Shown here piece after piece: positions 24,675 to 32,579 of a stretch of DNA of 64,000 bases (position 1 is its first letter; each line of letters starts with the position of its first letter). This DNA comes from DATARH01 sp035534855. GTDB taxonomy: Bacteria > Pseudomonadota > Alphaproteobacteria > ATCC43930 > CGMCC-115725. Made by a program: the position numbers and the translations under genes. The notes under the pieces are model-generated. The model did no database searches. It saw nothing but the letters and a program-made list of their open reading frames with translations, and had not been told where the DNA came from. Location of the stretch: contig DATLRD010000091.1 of NCBI GenBank assembly GCA_035534855.1, forward strand, positions 1 through 64,000. The letters are read 5' to 3'.

Positions 24675-25869
24675 GCGCGAAATCGCCGGCGAAGTGCGGG
24701 TCGAGCGGCGGCGCGTGACGCGTTCGCGCCGGTTTCTCGTGCGCATGGTGCTGTTTCTGGTGCTGATCATCGCCCTGGTTGCCGCGCTGTTCCGCCCGCT
24801 GGCGATCGCGTTCATGGGCAACCCGGCGGTCAACGGCGTGATCCTGGGCCTGCTGCTCGCCGGCATCGTCTACATCTTTCGCCAGGTGATGCTGCTCGAA
24901 CCGGAAAACGAGTGGATCGAAAATTTCCGCGAGCGGCTCGCCAACCGCGACCTGACCGCACCGAGCGGGCCGGCACCGCGCCTCTTGGCGCCGATGGCGG
25001 GGATGCTGGGCGCGCGGCAGAGCGGGCGCGTCAGCCTGTCGGCAACCTCGCTGCGCACGCTGCTCGACGGGATCGCCTCGCGGCTCGACGAGACCCGCGA
25101 GACCTCGCGCTACCTGATCGGCACGCTGATATTCCTCGGTCTGCTCGGCACGTTCTACGGCCTTCTGGAAACCGTGCGCTCGGTCGGCGACGTGATCGGC
25201 GGGCTCAACGTCACGGCCAACGATGTCGCCCGCGCCTTCGCCGCCCTCAAATCCGGCCTCGAAACCCCCCTGCACGGCATGGCGACCGCGTTCAGCGCCT
25301 CTCTGTTCGGCCTGTCGGGCAGCCTGGTGCTCGGCTTTCTCGACCTGCAGGCGGGCCAGGCGCAAAACCGCTTCTACAACGACCTCGAAGAGTGGCTTTC
25401 GACCTATACGCGGCTGTCGTCGGGCCCGTTCGGCGACAGCGGCGACGGTTCGGTGCCGGCCTATATCCAGGCGCTGCTGGAGCAGACCGCCGACAGTCTC
25501 GACAACCTTCAGCGCATCCTCGGCCGCAACGAGGAAAGCCGGATGGGCGCCAACACCACGCTGGCCACCCTCGCCGAGCGCCTCGCCACGCTCAGCGAAC
25601 ACATGAAGGCCGGGCAGCTGCTGATGGTGCGGCTGGCGGAAAACCAGATGGAGCTGAAGCCGTCGCTGACCAGATTGGCGACCGTGGCCGAGCAGTCGCT
25701 GGGACGCGACGACGTGCTGAGCAGCCATATGCGCAACATCGAAGCCTATATGGCGCGCCTGACCGAGGACATGGCCGAGGGCCGGTCGCAGACCGTACTT
25801 GAGCTGCGCGGCGAAATCCGCCTGGTGGCGCGCACCATCGCCGCGCTTGCCGAAGAGGGCAGCCGCTGA
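24667..25869 (+). CDS. MotA/TolQ-like inner-membrane protein
   Basis: 400 residues from the ATG at 24667. Two N-terminal helices (VLFLVLIIALVAALF and NGVILGLLLAGIVYIF) precede a cytoplasmic segment; two more helices follow with the MotA/ExbB hallmark YLIGTLIFLGLLGTFYGLLE (about 153-172) and SASLFGLSGSLVLGFLDL. The remaining ~160 residues are a helical, coiled-coil-like cytoplasmic tail. With the next gene it would make a proton-driven motor of the MotAB/TolQR class. No flagellar gene is near, so a non-flagellar role is likely. The architecture resembles ZorA of Zorya, but the ZorC-E partners are absent. Confidence 0.82.
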   Translation: MAEREIAGEVRVERRRVTRSRRFLVRMVLFLVLIIALVAALFRPLAIAFMGNPAVNGVILGLLLAGIVYIFRQVMLLEPENEWIENFRERLANRDLTAPSGPAPRLLAPMAGMLGARQSGRVSLSATSLRTLLDGIASRLDETRETSRYLIGTLIFLGLLGTFYGLLETVRSVGDVIGGLNVTANDVARAFAALKSGLETPLHGMATAFSASLFGLSGSLVLGFLDLQAGQAQNRFYNDLEEWLSTYTRLSSGPFGDSGDGSVPAYIQALLEQTADSLDNLQRILGRNEESRMGANTTLATLAERLATLSEHMKAGQLLMVRLAENQMELKPSLTRLATVAEQSLGRDDVLSSHMRNIEAYMARLTEDMAEGRSQTVLELRGEIRLVARTIAALAEEGSR

Positions 25870-27212
25870 TGGCGCTGGCCACCCGCCGGCACCGGCGTTC
25901 GAGCATCGACATCTGGCCGGGCTTTGTCGATGCGCTGGCGCAGCTGTTGATGGTGATCATCTTTATTCTGCTGGTGTTCACCGCCGGGCAGTTCTACCTG
26001 TCGGACGCGCTGTCGGGGCGCGATCAGGCGCTGAAAAAGCTGCAGCAGCAGGTCAGCGAATTGACCAACCTGCTGGCCGGCGAGCAGCAGGCCAACCAGC
26101 AACTGCGCGTCAACGCCCTGGCGCTGACCAGCCAGCTCAACGATCTGCGGACCGAGCGCAACACGCTGACGACGCATCTGCAGGAGATGGCGGCCAAGGC
26201 CAAAGAGGCGGAAGCCCGCGCCGACGCGGCGACCGGCAAGCTGCAGGAAGCCACGGCGCTGGTCACCACCGACAAGGCGACGGTCGAAATGCAGCTGAAG
26301 GAGCTGGCGAGCCTCAAAGAGGACATCGCCGCGCTGCAGCAGGTGCGCAACCAGCTCGAAACCCGGGTCGCCTGGCTCGCCGGGGCGCAGCGCCTGACCG
26401 AGCAGCAGGCCGGCGCGCTGCGCGACCGCACCAAGCAGCTCGAAGCCAAGCTTGCCGACACGCGCGAACGCACCGTGCTGGCGCAGCAGGCCATCAAGAA
26501 GCCCGCGGTCGATGTCGCCGAGCTGGCCCAGCGCGCCGATACCGCGGAAAAGGCGCTGACCGCCGAGCGCGCCGCCACCGCCGCAGCGCACGCCCAGGTC
26601 GAGACGCTGACCTACGAGGTCGCGGGGCTGCGTTTGGAGCTGGCGCGCATCGCCGCCGCGCTCGACGCCTCGGAAGCCACGGTCAAGAACCAGCAGGAGC
26701 AGATCGTCAACCTCGGCAAGCGGCTAAACATGGCGCTCGTCAACAAGGTCGAGGAACTGGCGAAATACCGCTCGGAATTCTTCGGCCGGATGCGCCAGAT
26801 CATCGGCCACCGCAAGGACATCCGGATCGTCGGCGACCGCTTCGTGTTCCAGTCCGAAGTGCTGTTCGCGCCGGGCAGCGCCGACCTGACCGACGCGGCG
26901 AAAACGCAGCTCGCCCCGGTGCTTACTGCGCTTAAGCAGATCGCGACCAAAATCCCGTCCGACATCGATTGGGTGCTGCTCGTCGACGGCAACACCGACA
27001 GCCGCAAGATCGACACACCGCAATTCCCGTCGAATTGGGAACTGTCAACGGCGCGCGCGATCTCGGTCGTGCGCTACGCGGTCCAGGAGGGCATCCCGCG
27101 CGACCACCTGGCCGCCGCCGGCTATGCCGACACCTATCCGATCGATCCTGCCAATACCCCCGCGGCCTATGCGAAAAACCGCCGCATTGAACTCAAATTG
27201 ACCGAGCGATAA
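25869..27212 (+). CDS. MotB/OmpA-like peptidoglycan-anchoring partner with long coiled coil
   Basis: 447 residues, its ATG overlapping the previous stop (TGATG). A short basic N-terminus leads to one helix, WPGFVDALAQLLMVIIFILL, with Asp21 where MotB has its proton-binding Asp. Residues about 48-285 form a long coiled coil (Gln/Glu/Leu-rich), and the C-terminus is an OmpA-like peptidoglycan-binding domain (about 310-445; VLFAPGSADLTDAAK, ending NRRIELKLTER). The extended coil would span a wide periplasm. Together with the upstream gene it forms a two-gene system of unknown purpose. Confidence 0.85.
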   Translation: MALATRRHRRSSIDIWPGFVDALAQLLMVIIFILLVFTAGQFYLSDALSGRDQALKKLQQQVSELTNLLAGEQQANQQLRVNALALTSQLNDLRTERNTLTTHLQEMAAKAKEAEARADAATGKLQEATALVTTDKATVEMQLKELASLKEDIAALQQVRNQLETRVAWLAGAQRLTEQQAGALRDRTKQLEAKLADTRERTVLAQQAIKKPAVDVAELAQRADTAEKALTAERAATAAAHAQVETLTYEVAGLRLELARIAAALDASEATVKNQQEQIVNLGKRLNMALVNKVEELAKYRSEFFGRMRQIIGHRKDIRIVGDRFVFQSEVLFAPGSADLTDAAKTQLAPVLTALKQIATKIPSDIDWVLLVDGNTDSRKIDTPQFPSNWELSTARAISVVRYAVQEGIPRDHLAAAGYADTYPIDPANTPAAYAKNRRIELKLTER

Positions 27213-27425
27213 GGCGGGCGTGGCAACCTGGAACGGCCGATGATGCCGCAAATTTGATGTAACGTTTTTGTAAGCGTGAGCTAGTATGCGCGCCCGCCGA
27301 ACGGGAGGTTATCACGGGCACGGCGCCCTTGATCCTACATCCCGTTTTGGTGGACTACTAGGGTGGCGGCATACGCCGGGGCAGAGCCGAGGCCTGCGCA
27401 ACTGAACAGGATGACGGAGTGGAAC

Positions 27426-28523
27426 ATGGCGCAAGTCGCCCTACGGAACGTGGTCAAGATGTTCGACAAGACCCTCGCGGTGAAGGGGATCGATCTCGAA
27501 ATCAACGACCGTGAATTTATCGTGCTCGTCGGCCCGTCGGGCTGCGGCAAGTCGACCACCCTGCGGATGATCGCCGGGCTCGAAGAAACAACCTCCGGTG
27601 AGATCTTCATCGGTGACCAGCTGGTCAACGATGTGCCGCCGAAGGATCGCGACATCGCGATGGTGTTTCAGAACTACGCGCTCTACCCGCATATGACGGT
27701 GTTCGAGAACATGTCGTTCGGCCTCAGGCTGAAGAAGTTCCCGAAGCCCGAGATCAAGGAGCGGGTTGACGCCGCGGCGCGTATCCTCGACATCACCGAC
27801 CTGCTCGAGCGCCGTCCCAAGCAGCTGTCGGGCGGTCAGCGGCAGCGCGTCGCGATGGGCCGGGCGATCGTGCGCAATCCCAAGGTGTTTCTGTTCGACG
27901 AACCGCTGTCGAACCTCGACGCCAAGCTGCGCGTGCAGATGCGCACCGAGATCAAGAAGGTGCACCAGAAGGTCACCACCACCACGGTCTACGTGACCCA
28001 CGACCAGGTCGAGGCGATGACGCTGGCCGACCGCGTGGTCGTCATGAATGCCGGCCTGATCGAGCAGATCGGCACGCCCAACGAGCTCTACCACAACCCG
28101 CAGACGCGCTTCGTCGCCGGGTTCATCGGCTCGCCGGCGATGAATTTCGTGCCATGCCGCCTGATAAACGGCGGCGACACCCTGACGGTGCAGCTGTCGG
28201 ATACCCTCAAATTCAATGTGCCGCCGTCGCGCAAGGCGCGCTACCTGCCGTATGTCAACACCCCGTTGCTGTTCGGGCTGCGGCCCGAGCACATGACCGA
28301 GCGGCGCAGCGACGCGCCGGAGGGGTCGAGCGAGTTCGAGGTCCAGCTCGACGTGGTAGAGCCGATGGGCATGGAGACGATGGTCTATTTCATCGTCGAC
28401 GGCGTCGAGGTGTGCGCCCGGGTCAACCCCGCAGCGGCCGGGAACGCCGGCGAGAAGATGCCGCTGCTCGCCGACGTCAACCAGATGCACCTGATCGATC
28501 CGACCACCGACAAGGTGCTGTAG
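27426..28523 (+). CDS. Orphan sugar-type ABC transporter ATPase (UgpC/MsmK/MalK family)
   Basis: 365 residues from the ATG at 27426 with GGAG 6 bp upstream. Walker A GPSGCGKST, Q-loop VFQNYALYPHM, signature LSGGQRQR, Walker B VFLFDEPLSNLDAKLR and switch VTHDQ are intact. The C-terminal regulatory/TOBE domain (about 240-365; FGLRPEHM) marks the MalK/UgpC class. No permease or binding-protein gene is adjacent, so it may energise several transporters encoded elsewhere, as MsmK does. The ~210-bp upstream region is non-coding and likely holds its promoter. Confidence 0.9.
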   Translation: MAQVALRNVVKMFDKTLAVKGIDLEINDREFIVLVGPSGCGKSTTLRMIAGLEETTSGEIFIGDQLVNDVPPKDRDIAMVFQNYALYPHMTVFENMSFGLRLKKFPKPEIKERVDAAARILDITDLLERRPKQLSGGQRQRVAMGRAIVRNPKVFLFDEPLSNLDAKLRVQMRTEIKKVHQKVTTTTVYVTHDQVEAMTLADRVVVMNAGLIEQIGTPNELYHNPQTRFVAGFIGSPAMNFVPCRLINGGDTLTVQLSDTLKFNVPPSRKARYLPYVNTPLLFGLRPEHMTERRSDAPEGSSEFEVQLDVVEPMGMETMVYFIVDGVEVCARVNPAAAGNAGEKMPLLADVNQMHLIDPTTDKVL

Positions 28524-28530
28524 GCCGCCC

Positions 28531-28561
28531 GGCGGCGGCGCCATCGCGAGGCGCCGCCGCC
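28531..28561. terminator. Strong GC hairpin after the ABC ATPase
   Basis: GGCGGCGGCGCC and GGCGCCGCCGCC form a perfect 12-bp stem with a 7-nt loop (ATCGCGA), starting 8 bp after the stop codon. No U-run follows, so termination strength is uncertain; it could also protect the mRNA 3' end. Confidence 0.5.
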
Positions 28562-28651
28562 CGTAACCCGGCATCGGCTGCGATTGCTTGGCCGCGATCG
28601 GCGCACCGTGCGCTAAACTGTGCGCCACGGCAGCAGCACGGAGGCCGGGTC

Positions 28652-29410
28652 ATGGATGTGCAGGACAAGGTCGTCGCGATCACCGGCGCGGCGCGCGGGC
28701 TGGGGCAGGAATTTGCCACCGCGCTCGGTGCCGGCGGGGCGAAAATCATCGCCGCCGACGTCAACGATTGTGCGGCGACAGTCGCGCGGGTGAGAGAAGC
28801 GGGCGGCAAGGCGATCGCGATGTCGCTCGATGTCGCCGATCCCGGTTCGGCGCTGGCGATGGTCGCCGACGGGGTCCGCGCGTTCGGCCGGCTCGACGCG
28901 CTCGTCAACAACGCCGCCCTCTACGGCGCGCTGCACGGCGGCCGGTTCGACGCGATCGACGAGGACGAGTGGGACGCCTGCATGGCGATCAACGTCAAGG
29001 GCGTGTGGAACTGCTGCAAGGCAGCGGTGTCGGCGATCCGCCAGGCCGGCGGCGGCAGCATCGTCAACATCGCCTCGCTGGCCGCGACCTACGGCATGCC
29101 GTTCGGCCTCCACTACACGACCTCTAAGGCCGCGGTCATCGGCCTGACGCGCGGCCTGGCGCGCGAATTGGGACGCGACAAGATCCGGGTCAACGCGGTG
29201 GCGCCGAGCGCGGTGCTGACCGAAGGCACGCGCGAGTTCTTTGGCCCCAAGATGGACCGGGCTCTGGAAGCGATCAAATCGAGCCAGACGATCCAGCGCA
29301 ACCTGGTGCCGTCCGACCTGGCCGGCACGGTGGCGTGGCTGGTGTCAGACGCCAGCGGCTTTGTTACCGGCCAGACGATCGCGGTCGATGGCGGCACTGT
29401 AATGCTGTGA
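28652..29410 (+). CDS. Short-chain dehydrogenase/reductase (SDR) 1
   Basis: 252 residues from the ATG at 28652 with GGAGG upstream. Cofactor motif TGAARGLGQ (about 11-19), DVND (NAD-type acidic residue after strand 2), NNAA, catalytic Ser in NIASLA and YTTSK at about 151-155 are complete; it ends in the usual VTGQTIAVDGG. Substrate unknown. It is followed 16 bp later by a second SDR, so the pair probably acts on successive or related alcohols/ketones. The closest general name is 3-oxoacyl-ACP reductase-like SDR. Confidence 0.85.
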   Translation: MDVQDKVVAITGAARGLGQEFATALGAGGAKIIAADVNDCAATVARVREAGGKAIAMSLDVADPGSALAMVADGVRAFGRLDALVNNAALYGALHGGRFDAIDEDEWDACMAINVKGVWNCCKAAVSAIRQAGGGSIVNIASLAATYGMPFGLHYTTSKAAVIGLTRGLARELGRDKIRVNAVAPSAVLTEGTREFFGPKMDRALEAIKSSQTIQRNLVPSDLAGTVAWLVSDASGFVTGQTIAVDGGTVML

Positions 29411-29426
29411 CGGCGGAGGACGGATT

Positions 29427-30182
29427 ATGCAGCTCTCGGGCAAGGCGGCGCTGATCAGCGGCGCCGGCGGCGGCATCTGCCGGGCGATCGCGCTCGCCTA
29501 CGCGGCGGAGGGCGCGGCGGTGGCCTGCGTCGACATCAACGCAGCCGCGGCGGCCGAGACCGCAAGGCTCGTCGAAGCCGCCGGCGCGCGGGCGATCTCG
29601 CAGGTCTGCGACGTGTCGCGCGAGGCCGACGCGCAGGCGGCGGCCGATGCGGCGGCGGCCGCGTTCGGCCGGCTCGACATCCTGGTCAGCGGCGCCGCGC
29701 CGCATGATCCCGGCGGCCCGATCCACGAGATCCCGATCGCCGAATGGCGGCAGGTCGTCGACATCAACCTGACCGGCTCGTTCCTGTTAAGCCGGGCCGT
29801 CGTGCCGCACCTGCTCACGGGAGGCGGCGGGTCGATCATCCTGATCGCCTCGCAACTCGCCCGCGTCGGCACCGCGGGCCGCGCCGCCTATTGCGCGACC
29901 AAGGGCGCGCTGGTGCAGCTCGCCAAGGTCATGGCGATCGACTATGCGGCGCAGAATATCAGGGTCAACACCCTGTCGCCCGGTGCGGTCGAAACCGAGC
30001 GGACACTGCGCCGCTACGGCTCGTTCGACGCCGCCAACCAGACGCTCGGCCAAAAGCACCTGACGCAGCGCCTCGGCAAGCCGTCCGAAATCGCCCCCGC
30101 GGCGGTGTTTCTGGCGAGCGACGCATCGAGCTTTGTCACGGGCAGCGATCTTCTGGTCGACGGCGGCTATACGGCGATATAG
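29427..30182 (+). CDS. Short-chain dehydrogenase/reductase (SDR) 2
   Basis: 251 residues, ATG with GGAGGA upstream. Motifs: SGAGGGICR in place of TGxxxGIG, VDINA, catalytic Ser in LIASQL, and YCATK. ICR after GGG is a slight variation of the glycine motif. The C-terminus FVTGSDLLVDGGYTAI is typical. It is paired with SDR 1 by 16 bp and convergent with the phosphatase-like gene 9 bp away. Substrate unknown. Confidence 0.85.
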   Translation: MQLSGKAALISGAGGGICRAIALAYAAEGAAVACVDINAAAAAETARLVEAAGARAISQVCDVSREADAQAAADAAAAAFGRLDILVSGAAPHDPGGPIHEIPIAEWRQVVDINLTGSFLLSRAVVPHLLTGGGGSIILIASQLARVGTAGRAAYCATKGALVQLAKVMAIDYAAQNIRVNTLSPGAVETERTLRRYGSFDAANQTLGQKHLTQRLGKPSEIAPAAVFLASDASSFVTGSDLLVDGGYTAI

Positions 30183-30191
30183 GTCGGGGAA

Positions 30192-31001
30192 CTACCCTTC
30201 GCAGGTCTCGGCGACCGCACCGCTGGCGTCGAAGCACGCGGCGAGCAGCGGGCCGCCGCGACCGCAGCCGGCATCGATCGAGGCGGCGAATTCGCGCTCG
30301 ACGAGGCCGCGCCGGTCGCGGTCGTACCCGCGCACCACCCGCCGGAACCCCTCGAACCGGCCGGCAAGGTCGAGAATGTCGTCGCCGCCCCACCAGAACG
30401 CATCAGCCTGCGAGGCGAGCGGACGGCGCGCGGCGATGCCGGCATGCACAAAGAGCAGCGCGTTGTCGTCGGTAAAGGCGGCGTGGCGCAGCGAGGCGAA
30501 CAGCGTCGTGTGACCCGTCGCGGCGTTCATCGCGGTGCGCAGCCCGCTGGTCCACCGGGTGATCGTGCGCGGCCCGTCGCGGGTCGCAGCAAAACCCTGT
30601 CGCAAATCGCCACCATAGGCCTTAACGGTCGCCTCGACGCCGGCCCGGACCATCCAGTTCAGCACCTCGCCGGGATTGGCGGCAAACTGCAGCTGCAGCA
30701 GCTTTTGCCACATTTCCTCCTGCGCTCCGCGCAGGAACATCACGTTGCAGGCGAACCCGCCGGACGAGGCGAGGATGCGGCAGCGGAAATCGAGCAGTTC
30801 GTCGATCGTTGCGGCGACCGCGTCGCCATGGCCTAGATAATTGCCGAGGTAGACGATCCGGTCGCCGGGGCGAAACCGCTCGCCGATCCGATCGTGCAGG
30901 CGGGCGAGCCGCCGAGCCTCGCCGTGTACCGAGGCGACCGCCCAGATACGCTGGGCGCCTCGAATACGGGCAAATCTACGGGTTGCGGCAGTTCCCTCCA
31001 C
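30192..31001 (-). CDS. PPP-type metallophosphatase homologue with altered catalytic motifs
   Basis: 269 residues from a GTG at 31001 with GGAG 7 bp upstream. The layout matches PPP-family Ser/Thr phosphatases, but the motifs have changed: the first reads ASVHGE (usually GDxHG), the second YLGNYLGHGD (usually GDYVDRG) and the third FLRGAQEEM (usually RGNHE). Thus a metal-binding Asp, the motif-2 Asp and Arg, and the Asn-His pair are lost, while the downstream VHAG is kept. It may be an inactive phosphate-binding or regulatory protein. It follows carD by 38 bp and is probably co-transcribed. Confidence 0.75.
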   Translation of the reverse strand: MEGTAATRRFARIRGAQRIWAVASVHGEARRLARLHDRIGERFRPGDRIVYLGNYLGHGDAVAATIDELLDFRCRILASSGGFACNVMFLRGAQEEMWQKLLQLQFAANPGEVLNWMVRAGVEATVKAYGGDLRQGFAATRDGPRTITRWTSGLRTAMNAATGHTTLFASLRHAAFTDDNALLFVHAGIAARRPLASQADAFWWGGDDILDLAGRFEGFRRVVRGYDRDRRGLVEREFAASIDAGCGRGGPLLAACFDASGAVAETCEG

Positions 31002-31039
31002 CTTCGCGCTCCGGCAGGGCGCACCTCGGCCTCGCCGAG

Positions 31040-31537
31040 TCAGGCCGTCAGCAACTGCTCGACGCGCTGGGTCGCCGTGGTTTCGTCGATCCGCTCGACC
31101 GCCGCGAACTCGCGCACCAGCCGATCGAGCGCCGCCTGATAGATCTGGCGCTCGCTGTAGGACTGCTCGGGCTGGCCCGTGTTGCGGTAGAGGTCGCGGA
31201 CCACCTCAGCGATCGAGGCGGGATCGCCCGAGGCGATCTTCGCCTGGTATTCCTGGGCGCGGCGGCTCCACATCGTACGCTTGGCACGCGACCGGCCGCG
31301 CAGCTTCAACAGTGCCGCATCCATTTCCTTGCGGCTCGACAGCCGGCGCAGCCCCGAAACCTTGGCCTTGGCCAGCGGCACTCGGAGCGTCATCCGGTCC
31401 TTGTCGAAATGCACTACGAACACGTTGAGCGTGTGCCCGGCGATTTCCTGGTCCTCGATCGCCACGATCTTACCCACGCCATGGGTCGGATAGACCACGA
31501 GGTCCCCCGTGGTGAACGAAATCTTCTCCGCTGTCAT
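31040..31537 (-). CDS. carD: CarD-family transcriptional regulator
   Basis: 165 residues from the ATG at 31537. The N-terminal RNA-polymerase-interacting domain (about 6-65) reads FTTGDLVVYPTHGVGKIVAIEDQEI, the family signature; the C-terminal helical DNA-binding domain follows (RAKRTMWSRRAQEYQ, then SERQIYQAALDRLVREFAAVE). CarD binds the RNA polymerase beta subunit and stabilises open complexes, affecting rRNA and other promoters. In many alphaproteobacteria fdxA sits just upstream, as here, though separated by 519 bp. Confidence 0.95.
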   Translation of the reverse strand: MTAEKISFTTGDLVVYPTHGVGKIVAIEDQEIAGHTLNVFVVHFDKDRMTLRVPLAKAKVSGLRRLSSRKEMDAALLKLRGRSRAKRTMWSRRAQEYQAKIASGDPASIAEVVRDLYRNTGQPEQSYSERQIYQAALDRLVREFAAVERIDETTATQRVEQLLTA

Positions 31538-32056
31538 CACCGTCTCTCATTCGGCTCACCGACATCACCGCGACGCTAGAAGGGCCGCCGCCGGCAAAGG
31601 CGACCCTCCGCACCTCATCGAGGAGCGTGGAACCGAGGGGGGATGCGTCTAAGCGCCAGAAGAATATATACCACGATTTCCCCTTCCGAAGCCAGTGCCT
31701 CGGTCCCGGCCCCGATGTCGTGGTCCGCGCGCGGCGCCCGCGACCGCCGCTTACGGCTCGCGCCAGAATCGATCTGCGGCAGGGTATTAGCCGCGTGCAC
31801 GCTTGGCGCGCACACCCGGCATTCGGCATGTGGAGAGGTCGTCGCCGACCGACAAGAGCTCACCCATGCGGCCCGGTAGCGGCTGCCATTTGCAGACGCC
31901 GTGACCGGACCGTTCCCCGATCGCGAACTGTGCCGCTCCGACGATCGCGCCGGTCACGATGCCGCAGCGGCGGCCACGCTTCAGAACCCGGCGGGACCTT
32001 CCCTGGGCACCCGCCCGGCGCCGGCTGAAACCCGCGCCGGTGCCGCCGGCCCAGGC
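31538..32056. other. 519-bp stretch between carD and fdxA without a convincing gene
   Basis: No product is assigned. Two short overlapping frames exist: a 56-codon minus-strand frame (listed separately) and a 78-codon plus-strand frame at 31643-31879 with GAGGGGGG directly before its ATG but weak third-position GC. The carD promoter must lie in the left part. No strong hairpin or repeat was seen. Confidence 0.5.
31787..31957 (-). CDS. Candidate 56-residue small protein downstream of fdxA
   Basis: A GTG-started frame (MTGAIVGAAQFAIGERSGHG...) with roughly 80 percent G/C at third positions, close to real genes in this region, and a balanced composition with three Cys or Trp residues. There is no convincing ribosome site and no recognised family. 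It overlaps an antisense frame, so coding status is open. Confidence 0.25.
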   Translation of the reverse strand: MTGAIVGAAQFAIGERSGHGVCKWQPLPGRMGELLSVGDDLSTCRMPGVRAKRARG

Positions 32057-32389
32057 TCAGCCGCCGGGCTTGGGACTGAAATACTTGTTGTATTTGTCGT
32101 CGACGCCTTTGAATTCATCGGCATCCGACGGGTAGGGCTTCTTGCGGGTGATGTTAGGCCACTGCGCAGCATAGTCGCGGTTCAGTTCGAGCCATTGCTC
32201 TGCCACGCTTTCGCTGTCGGGGATGATCGCCTCGGCCGGGCATTCAGGCTCGCACACCCCGCAATCGATGCACTCGTCGGGGTGGATCACCAGCATGTTC
32301 TCACCCTCGTAGAAACAATCGACGGGGCACACCTCAACACAGTCCATGTACTTGCAGCGGATACAGGCTTCGGTGACGACGTAGGTCAT
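32057..32389 (-). CDS. fdxA: 7Fe ferredoxin FdxA
   Basis: 110 residues. Starts MTYVVTEACIRCKYMDCVEV; the cysteines of a [3Fe-4S] plus [4Fe-4S] ferredoxin are visible in CIRCKYMDCVEVCPVDC and CIDCGVCEPECPA, and the C-terminal extension (LNRDYAAQWPNITRKK) is typical of FdxA. It is a small cytoplasmic electron carrier. Its partner is not shown by the sequence, but the fused indolepyruvate ferredoxin oxidoreductase at 54.5 kb needs a ferredoxin acceptor. Divergent from the glycan locus. Confidence 0.95.
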   Translation of the reverse strand: MTYVVTEACIRCKYMDCVEVCPVDCFYEGENMLVIHPDECIDCGVCEPECPAEAIIPDSESVAEQWLELNRDYAAQWPNITRKKPYPSDADEFKGVDDKYNKYFSPKPGG

Positions 32390-32449
32390 GGTGCGGGCTT
32401 CTTCCCCATGGCATCTCCCAGCGGGGCGTCTTGCCTAGCACGCCGCTTG

Positions 32450-32493
32450 CCACGCGGGCAACCCCACGCCGAACGGGGTTTTTGCCCGCGTGG
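32450..32493. promoter_or_regulatory. Nested hairpin between fdxA and the glycan locus
   Basis: Outer arms CCACGCGGGCAA and TTGCCCGCGTGG pair perfectly over 12 bp. Nested inside, CCCC and GGGG pair around 9 nt and are followed on the plus strand by TTTTT, an intrinsic-terminator-like arrangement. It lies 87 bp before the first glycosyltransferase. It could be an attenuator or a two-way terminator insulating the divergent units. Confidence 0.5.
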
Positions 32494-32579
32494 AGCGGCC
32501 GCCGACGTTTTGCCGGAAGTTTTGTGCAGGCCGCCCGTTATCCGGCGGCGCCCCCCTCACCAGCAACGGGAGCAGACCG

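Noticed and set aside
24667..27212. Zorya anti-phage system
   Set aside because: ZorA/ZorB-like architecture is present but no ZorC, ZorD or ZorE gene lies nearby; such MotAB-like pairs also occur without defence roles.
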